Assembly (NCBI RefSeq): GCF_910592395.1
Contig: NC_088322.1
Location: 11,279,431 to 11,343,430, forward strand
Reading direction: 5' to 3'
DNA length: 64,000 nt
DNA from: Lineus longissimus
Lineage: Eukaryota > Nemertea > Pilidiophora > Heteronemertea > Lineidae
The position numbers were made by a program, and so were the translations under genes. The notes beneath the pieces were generated by a model that searched no databases, was not told the DNA's origin, and saw only the letters and a program-made list of their open reading frames with translations. This document shows, one piece after another, positions 56,601-64,000 of the stretch. Within the stretch, counting starts at the first letter, position 1, and each line of letters opens with the position of its first letter.

Positions 56601-59600
56601 ATGAAGTCCAGACACAGTTTTTTCTGCGTCACTCTCCTGACCCAGTTGCAAGTCATAATGATGACATTGTGTGTTGACATAGTCAGCTCTTTCATATCGT
56701 TCCATTTTTGAGCCGATTGTTCGTTGGGATTTCAATTGAACAACAAACAAAGTTTTGAGAACGCTTAAAGATATCTGATTATGCATACTGTGTATTGCTA
56801 CTTGTCCACCCCATGGTACAGGGAGAATAAAACGAAATAGATTATGTTGGCCACCATAGAAATAATTCAATAAACTAGTGGTAATGACTTGTTTTTTGTG
56901 ATGAAATGTGACTGGACTCATCATAGACTGTTACTTTCGTTAACTTTTTCTATGCTCATTTTTAGTTTATTACCAGTTTAAAATCAATCATCTTCACTTT
57001 ATTATAAATTTTTAAGTCAATCATCAAAATTCCATTGTGTATGGCTTACCGGTAGAGATGTTGACAGTTTTCTATCTATATCTATTAGATTTATCTTTGA
57101 TGTGAGAAAAAATGCTAGATTATGACAGATTACATATATGTACCAGTATAATGTTGCTCATGAAAGTAAAAGGATAGAAAACCAGAGATATTTTAGATGC
57201 TCTCAATTCTACATTTTAAAACTGGTAGCTTGTATGTTCTTGCTAAATAGGTGCTTTCTACATAGTGCTAATGCACTGGCTTATTGTAACCTGCCAATCA
57301 TCTCAAGTCAAAGTGGTTTGTTCTATGTGAGAGAAATTTCGAGGACATTTGTATTGCTAGTGTAAACAATGAACACTCATTTCTTCAATGCAAGGCCCAA
57401 CTTTAACTTGAGTAGAACCTCTCTATAAGGGACACCCTCGGAACTGACAAGTGCTGTCCTTTAGAGTGGTGTCCTGATTAGAGAGGTCAAATTGAACAGA
57501 AACAACCAATTTGGGACCCAAACGAGTGTCCTTTATAGAGAGGTTGTCCTTAAAATAGAGGTTTTACAGTATCTATTTGTATCTTGTATACCCCCTCCTA
57601 ATGAATGAGTTAGACTTGTCATGGTTTGATACACATTCATTTCCAACTTGACGACATTTTACCAAAGTAAAAAAGTGCTGCTGCCCATTGACTCTATGAG
57701 CATCCAACCCACAACTTCCTCCTCTTTTGTGGAGTTTTTGGCAGCATATTTGGCACATTCACAATGCACTGACCTGGTGACCTAGATAACTAGAATACGC
57801 CTGATACTGTACCCTGGTAATTGGGAACGGGGAGGTCAAGTTGTGTGTGAAAACCTTTGATGTTAATTGAATTGAGGTCCACCATCCATGATGGTGAATG
57901 GGTCTTGACGTATATTTGTTCAGTGATGTTTACCAACACCTTGAGTTTCGGTGTTGCATTTCTTAAATGTGAGAACCTTGAGGTTGGAGGGGACGAGGAG
58001 GGGGGGCTACAAGTTACAAATTAATTAATAGTTCCATTAAAGATGGGCCTATATGTATTTGGTTGTCCGTTGCCTTGTCTGTCTCACAAGTTAACTTTTC
58101 AGTTCCACCTCACCAGGTAATGTTACCCATGCTCTAAGTCTAATGCATGGAATGGTTGTCTCTCTCATTGCTGCCTTAACCATGTTTAACCGCCTGGTCA
58201 TACTTGGGCTGGGAACCACCCTGCAGTATCTGCAAATGCCGCACGTCAATCGGTCAGCCTTCTGAAGAGTTCAGATGCAAAATATCCAAAAATAGAATAA
58301 AATAGAGGGATTTTTAGGGCAAAACAGAGGTGGTGGTAGTACCCTGAACCTGAACCAAAGCATTGGTATGCAAAACTGCCTAGATCCCATAGTGAATCAT
58401 GTAGAAAAATAACTTTTTCTGCAAACTACTGCAGAAACATTGTGTGGATTCAAAAGGACTTCGGGTAGACCTTGTGGCCTTTATATCTGAACACTTCACA
58501 CTTGTTATATTACAGTTGTCTGATTGGTGTGCAGACATCGGTAGTGTGCAATATGAGGAAAGGCAGATTTTCTTCATGGTTGGGACTTCTGATATCGGAC
58601 AGCTTTACAAGCTATGGTTGATTTGTGGCGGTGTGACTAGTCTCTCATCAGAAACAACCCCAGCCTGGTGTGTCTTGCCCAGCAACCTTATGTATATTTT
58701 CCTGTTTGAGAATCATTTTGTTGAAATTGCTGACATATTATATCAAGGGAGTTCAGTGCGCAGACTAATCATATTTATAGCAGTGACATGTGTTAAACAG
58801 CTGCGATGAGCACTAAAAGCAACGAATTGCCCATCTGTATTGAAATGATGAGCAATAAAATCAACTTGGTCCTTTATTTACTGCGTCAATTTTTGTCACA
58901 AGTGTTGTGCGTCTCTGTGTTATAAATAGCTAGTCGGTGGCAAGCTACTCCCTTTGAGTTATACTGTTCTGGGTTTTGTTGAGTTATTTTATTGATTTGA
59001 ATTGGAGTTTGTATTATTAGTGTTGACCATGAATACCAGACTTTTAGCTAGAACTTGAAATCCTAAAGCAATTAACTCCTTCAAAATGAAGCGAATGCCC
59101 ATTAAAACATGGGAGGCTGTTCTCTGGAAAAACGAAGAACAGACTCCTACTCTTGGAATTGGTATTCACTTTGACTTTGAAAGAGCTCTAATTGCTTTAG
59201 GATTTCAAGTTCCAGCCGAAATAGTGGTGCCTATGGTCAACCTTAAAACTTCAATGGCCTTTCCTGAATCGAATGTGAGCAATTTCTGCAATCTGCACGA
59301 GTGCTTAGATTAGAAACCTAATAACTAATGCCCAATCTGGGTTGTTGCGCTTCTAAAATCAAGTGAACTGGTATCCGATCTGTTTTAAGGTGGTAATGGT
59401 ATCTCCTTAAGTTGCATCCCTGTAGTACACCATCTCATGTAACATGACTTCTCTCTCAAATTGATTCTAACGAGATTTTCTCGTGACCATCGATATTCAG
59501 TATATATTGTTCACACAGAACTCATCATTTGGAGTCGATAAACTTTGAATGATGAATTTCATATCTTTCACTTTAATTCAATGCAAGCTGAATGTGTCAC

Positions 59601-62600
59601 TTGTGTATTTGAATGTTGAGAGACTTGTGAATTGATAATTTTGGGTATGTATGTATGGTGACTTGTCAACTGTGTCCTACAGCTGGAGTAGTCAGAGACA
59701 TCCCACAGCCACAATCAGTCCTTCACTATACAGGATATGGATGAGACGAAGAAGAAGAGTTGGGCGATGAGCTCACCTTGTACATGTTCAAACTAGCATC
59801 ACCTATGCCTACCCCTTATCTGCATCCACTTGTAAATTAACTTACTAATTCCACTGGTCATCAATAGATGACTCTCTTCCTCGTACCCATTATGCAACGA
59901 ATCACATGTTGTGATAAACTCTCAAAATAAAGAAGATAGCTGTAAGCTTTATGGCTTGAAGAGTCATCCCATCAGTCAGGGGAAGGGCTTCATACACCAG
60001 GCCTTTTCTCATGAGAAATCCATTTCTATAGTTTCGGTGCATTGCGGGTATAAGTATGCAGATTTCTCCTCTATGTTTTCTTCTAACTTTAAACTACAAA
60101 GAAGTGTATATTCACATATGGCAGGGTATAGATTAGAAATAAAACTTGGTGTATACCAAAAGTTGATTAGTACCACTGAAAGGTACATGTACCATAAAAA
60201 TGTGACTGTTATCTATATCATCTAAATAGTCTGACAATCCAAATTGCTTGTATGTTGCATTCAATTTGACAACTCGGTTGAAAACCTGTTCGTGACCCTT
60301 ACGCTTCTTCGCCTTTTTTCTTTGTTTTCTGTTTATACTCCAAGGGTTGCAGCCAGGGCTGTTTATACTCCCGAGGGTTCCATCTATTGTATTCTCTTCA
60401 TTTTTCAGCTATTTTTAGAGCATTGCCTCGTCGACAGAGCTGCGTCCCTTTGATGATGTCTGGTAGGAAGTCGTCCTCGACTATTTTGTACCATGCTGCT
60501 ATTCGCAACCACTGCGGATACTTAGGAATGATAATATGAGAGGAAATTGACCTTCTCGTACATTGCATAAAAAAGTAATTTTGATTACTTGGTTACAACG
60601 GCATCCATTTTGTAGCCTATGATTGAGTGCTTTAGCAGTCAATGACAGCGTGACTTTATGCATGCACTTGGTGCACTCTATGTGGGCCATGATGTCGCTG
60701 TGTCTTCAAATGCTACACTTTTTAACTGCAAAAGTGAGATGCCGTAAACCAAGTAAATTTTGTTTGCAACTCTTGGGTTGCTTGTGTCACTGTTGAGAAG
60801 ACGGGCTAAAAGCAGTTGTTGACGATTTTCCTACAATTTCTCCTGCTAAAGCTTATTTATCTTACTTTAGCAATAGTGAAACAGATTTTTAGACTGTATA
60901 AAATTTACCGTGCAACACTATTTAGCAGGTTCAGACACATAGACCTATCACACATCCGATATGACTTTTGTTAAAGGCTGCCCTCGACCGGCTAAATAGC
61001 GTCGACATGGTATATTCCAGAATCACTTTTTAAGGTGAAAGGTATTATTACAGTATATTTGACTTATTATACTTTCCTATTACATTCCTAAGTCTATCTT
61101 CACATGGTTTTCTGCTGTAAAAATTGGTATTTTCAAACCTGTCTTGAAAGTGCTGATTTTTAAAGTTTTTGCTGATTTGCTGGGGACGAGAGTTCTTTTT
61201 CAGGCAGTGGATAATCCAGGGCATGTCAATCTACTCGGGTACCCTGTGCCAGGTCCCAGCCCCATTCAAAAACATGCCTCATCATGCTATATGGACCAAT
61301 CCTTCACCAACCTAACTCAACGCCTTAATCAGATCCTGTCAACCCCTGTTGTTTTCATTCATTTTGCATTAAACTCCATCGGCAACACTTCAAAGGGGTT
61401 GAAAGACTTGGTGCATTGTTTGACTTTGCATATCTTTGATGTTGCAAGGCAGCATGGGATTCACAGTATTGCTTGAGTAGTGAGGTATAGTCTGATATCT
61501 GTGGAGTCTAAATGCGATGAAGAATTCAGTGCTGAAAATGTCTCCACTGTTGTTCAACCTACATGCACTGTAAATTTCTATATTGGCCAAATGGTGTGCT
61601 GAATCAGTCAACAAATTTTTGAAAATAGCATAGATTTCCAAAGAATTTGTGCCCTCCGGTGAATTCCCTGCACAATTCCTTGGTTCTTTACCCTATTTTC
61701 CTTTTAGATTGGAAATTATTGGTGCTTTCCAACAGTCAAATTGTTGCGAGAGAATTCCACAGAAATTGGCTATGAAGGATGATATGGTTCAATTCAAGCA
61801 ATTTCATGATCATAATGCGTCAGTCTGCTTTGAATATCGCCTTTCGTCATGGTTATATCAGGTATGAAATGTAATACGTTCAAGTAATTGATACTGCACT
61901 GGTGGTATCTGTTTTGAAATCGAGAACGGGAGGGTAAAGCTGAAATGAAGGTCCGAACCTGAGGCGCTTCTGCCGAATGTTTGGGGCTGCATTGCCCGCT
62001 CGTTCAGAACAATTCGAGTTATTTTGACCCGATTGTTCAAAACAGGTAAAAGTTGACACTTGTTTTCAACAGTCGGGCCCTAGTGTATAACCATGTGGAC
62101 AGGCGCGGCCTCCTCTTATGTCCCTAGTCGCCTGCTACAGCTTGCTGCTGCTTCATTTATCAAATACTGCCTTCACTGGTGGCGCTTCTCATTTCCTCCG
62201 ACGGCCTTGGACTGGAATCATTTCTTATCTCACATCTTGATATCAACCAAGCATGCAACAACAGCTCAATTCAATACATAGTTTTGAGCCAACCTTATGA
62301 AAAATTTGAATCAACAGCTCAATCTGTAGAAGTTCAAACAAAATTTCCAGAATATTTTGCATCTGGTTACGCATGCGCCTGAACAAGAATCCTTCAGTAA
62401 CGGCTCAGTTACCTTGGTTCCCAATAAGCATGCGGAACCCAAATTTTTCTGACTTTGACAAGTGAGAAACATGAGTAGCGTGTGATGTACTCTACCTCTG
62501 GCCAAGACGGAGTCACAAGGCTAATTAACCCAATTTGCGCCTAACTGTAGTGGCACGTTAAAGAATGCTTGTCCCGCCTTGGAGGAGGAATACTCCCTGG

Positions 62601-63767
62601 AGAATTACACCTCCAGGTGCAGAGCGAATGGAGGAAGAAAATTTTCTCATTTTCCTTGTTTGCTGGACCTGCTTAACTCGAAGTCACAAAGTGAAGTTTT
62701 CACTAGGCTGTAGACCCACTTCACACCATCACTGACATCGAATCATGTGCCAATCATTCTCATTTACCATCCCTGTCAATATTGTATTATGTTGATCAAT
62801 AATTCTCCTGCTTCTGTTTATGCAGGCAGAAAGAAAACAAAAAACAACATTTCTTTGTCCATTGATAAGTGACTTGGCTGTGTTAGCTTCGATTGTGAGG
62901 TTGCATCTCTACTTTCAGCCAATCACAGCGTCGGCGGAATGCCGAGGAATCTTAGCACTGGGAAGTTAGGTCGCGTCGGATCTGGCTCGAGGCTTACTGC
63001 CCACAACGATAGTTCACCTGGTATGAGTCAGGACGAGAGTTCAGCGGACCTACATGAGTCTGAATCAAGAATAAAGGTAAAGATCATTGGTGTGTTATTA
63101 TGAAACAAAGTGAGAGGGCGCTCCGACTAGGTCTATCAGAACACAGGTGATGACAGTGTAACGTGGAAACATTGGTCCATCATGTTCTACGCATGCTAGC
63201 TAGATAAGAGAGGAGAGCATCCGGGCAGGAACCCCAAACTAGATACCCCTCTGTGTTGCTTACAAAGGTTTGTTACGCTATCTTTATAGGACTTTTCAAT
63301 CATTTACCCACACTTTGATTCAGTCTTGGCAGTCAATGATTCACACCTTCTTTGTTTAGTTTGTTGAATGGTGTTTCCAGCATCTATTAGCGTAGATCCC
63401 TTTGTTTAGTAGTTGTTACTGTCACTACATGTACACGTTCATCATACCACTCACCTTGTGTCAGTATCCACGTGGCCCATGGGTCTTTTCGAGGGAAATA
63501 CATCTCTGTAAAATTTGAAAGAACGGGTGACTGGTTATTCCTAAAGGCTACAAAAATTAATGTGGTCCCAGTGACCTGTCATATCTCCCAATCTCTGTAT
63601 TGAAAAAGCCTCCCCGTTATATATAATTGACTGCTTTCTATTAAACTTCACACAGAATTTTATATTTCAGAGACGGGTGGTGACTTGTTGCTATAAATGC
63701 CTTCTCTCTCCTCTAGGACAAGTTGGAGAAATCACCCTCGTTCAAGCGAAGATTTAGTTTTCTCAAG
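53606..63767 (+). CDS. SLC4-family Na+-coupled bicarbonate transporter, 5' part (continues beyond window)
   Basis: Seven coding exons join in frame to 329 codons: 53606-53720, 54533-54679, 54945-55095, 55196-55356, 55657-55860, 62919-63076, 63717-63767. They encode the cytoplasmic N-terminal domain of sodium-coupled bicarbonate transporters (SLC4A4/A5/A7/A8/A10 group). Diagnostic parts are [16 protein letters not shown], an arginine/histidine-rich block ([12 protein letters not shown]), [77 protein letters not shown] and [10 protein letters not shown]. The last two exons are a serine-rich variable insert ending [12 protein letters not shown]. The transmembrane part lies to the right of the window. 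The start ATG 53606 follows an in-frame TAA at 53585; the CAG acceptor before 53564 suggests an upstream untranslated exon. Which subtype cannot be decided from this part. Confidence 0.92.
57411..57572. repeat. MITE with AGTAGAACCTCTCTATAAGG end
   Basis: AGTAGAACCTCTCTATAAGG at the left and AAAATAGAGGTTTTACAGTA at the right form terminal inverted repeats. Shares AGAGAGGTCAAATTGAA with 52100-52270. Intronic in the SLC4 gene. Confidence 0.75.
59032..59241. repeat. Foldback MITE, second copy of the GTTGACCAT family
   Basis: Starts GTTGACCATGAATACC and ends GTGGTGCCTATGGTCAAC. Shares GCTAGAACTTGAAATCCTAA and AAAGCAATTA with the copy at 18718-18975, and its arms are inverted (AGAACTTGAAATCCTAAAGC versus GCTTTAGGATTTCAAGTTCC). 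The 76-codon open frame at 59086 is part of it and is not a gene. Confidence 0.8.
59683..59744 (+). CDS. Possible alternative terminal exon of SLC4
   Basis: After the acceptor TGTGTCCTACAG the frame from exon 5 (phase 1) continues as [19 protein letters not shown] and stops at TGA 59742-59744. AATAAA occurs at about 59926. If used, it would give a short soluble form of the N-terminal domain. Only phase, acceptor and polyadenylation signal support it; no known SLC4 counterpart is recalled. Confidence 0.3.
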
Positions 63768-64000
63768 GTACCATGCCTGTGTGTTTCACTATCAAACCTT
63801 CATGTATACATTAACATATCTATGTGACTACATTTCGCTTCTTACTATCTTAGGGCTCGAACATATCTCCAGCAACCATATAGTGGGTTGGCAGGAGATT
63901 TTCACTAGTGCTAGGAAAATATCTTTAACTTTATATCCGCTTCTGTAACCATTTTAATATGATTTGTATATTGACTCTACAGCCAAATGTTTTTGAATTA
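63768..64000. other. Intron of SLC4 running off the window
   Basis: Begins with donor GTACCA after SFLK. No further exon is recognised before the window ends. Confidence 0.6.

Larger units (their letters stand above)
55861..62918. other. Large intron of the SLC4 gene (about 7.1 kb)
   Basis: Holds a GTCCTTTATAGAGAG MITE (57411-57572), a foldback MITE (59032-59241) and a possible alternative terminal exon (59683). Remaining open frames (58444-58809, 59911-60225, 61144-61476) show no conserved family signature or good phase match and are left unannotated. Confidence 0.65.

Noticed and set aside
59086-59313. 75-codon open frame [12 protein letters not shown]...
   Set aside because: It lies almost entirely within the foldback MITE at 59032-59241.

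Overview
The window is nuclear DNA from an animal. It holds intron-rich genes with GT-AG (and one GC-AG) introns, LINE, SINE and MITE remnants, and animal-specific protein families. The frequent ATGTACATGTA-type words, a tandem array of intronless peptide-type GPCRs and mosaic extracellular proteins fit a marine invertebrate, perhaps a lophotrochozoan. The species cannot be fixed from sequence alone.

Layout. (1) 1-17523: tandem array of six near-identical single-exon class A GPCR genes on the + strand (one cut by the window edge, one broken by a 4-base insertion). Spacers are of two kinds, long and short, and the last five copies form a two-gene repeat. A 2.03-kb near-perfect palindromic foldback element sits in the first spacer, with a 6-base target duplication. 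(2) 18138-28295: a 21-exon + strand gene reconstructed in frame from start to stop. It predicts a 955-residue type II membrane protein: basic cytoplasmic tail, one membrane helix, two Apple/PAN-like modules, 14 EGF modules and a C-terminal C-type lectin domain. Twelve EGF exons are a recent tandem exon array. (3) 29019-31735: a four-exon minus-strand gene for a secreted PAN-like protein with a C-terminal domain I recall from uncharacterised invertebrate proteins. It lies tail-to-tail with the lectin gene. (4) 31736-39000: a repeat-rich tract with a LINE nested inside another LINE, foldback MITEs and a B-box-like tandem repeat. (5) 39052-44002: TTC23 orthologue, minus strand, 11 coding exons. 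(6) 44711-47643: WDR61/SKI8 orthologue, + strand, 7 coding exons, head-to-head with TTC23. (7) 47644-53563: gene-poor tract. (8) 53606-63767: the first seven coding exons of an SLC4-family sodium/bicarbonate transporter, continuing beyond the window.

The genes do not form one pathway. TTC23 (cilium base), WDR61 (PAF1/SKI complexes) and SLC4 (pH and bicarbonate) are conserved single genes. The GPCR array, the EGF-lectin gene and the secreted PAN gene are fast-evolving families that suggest chemical or extracellular recognition. The most unusual items are the GPCR array whose coding and spacer similarities disagree, the palindromic foldback element with an empty reference site a few kilobases away, and the exon-array lectin. 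All splice models were made by eye from splice-site consensus, phase continuity and family resemblance.
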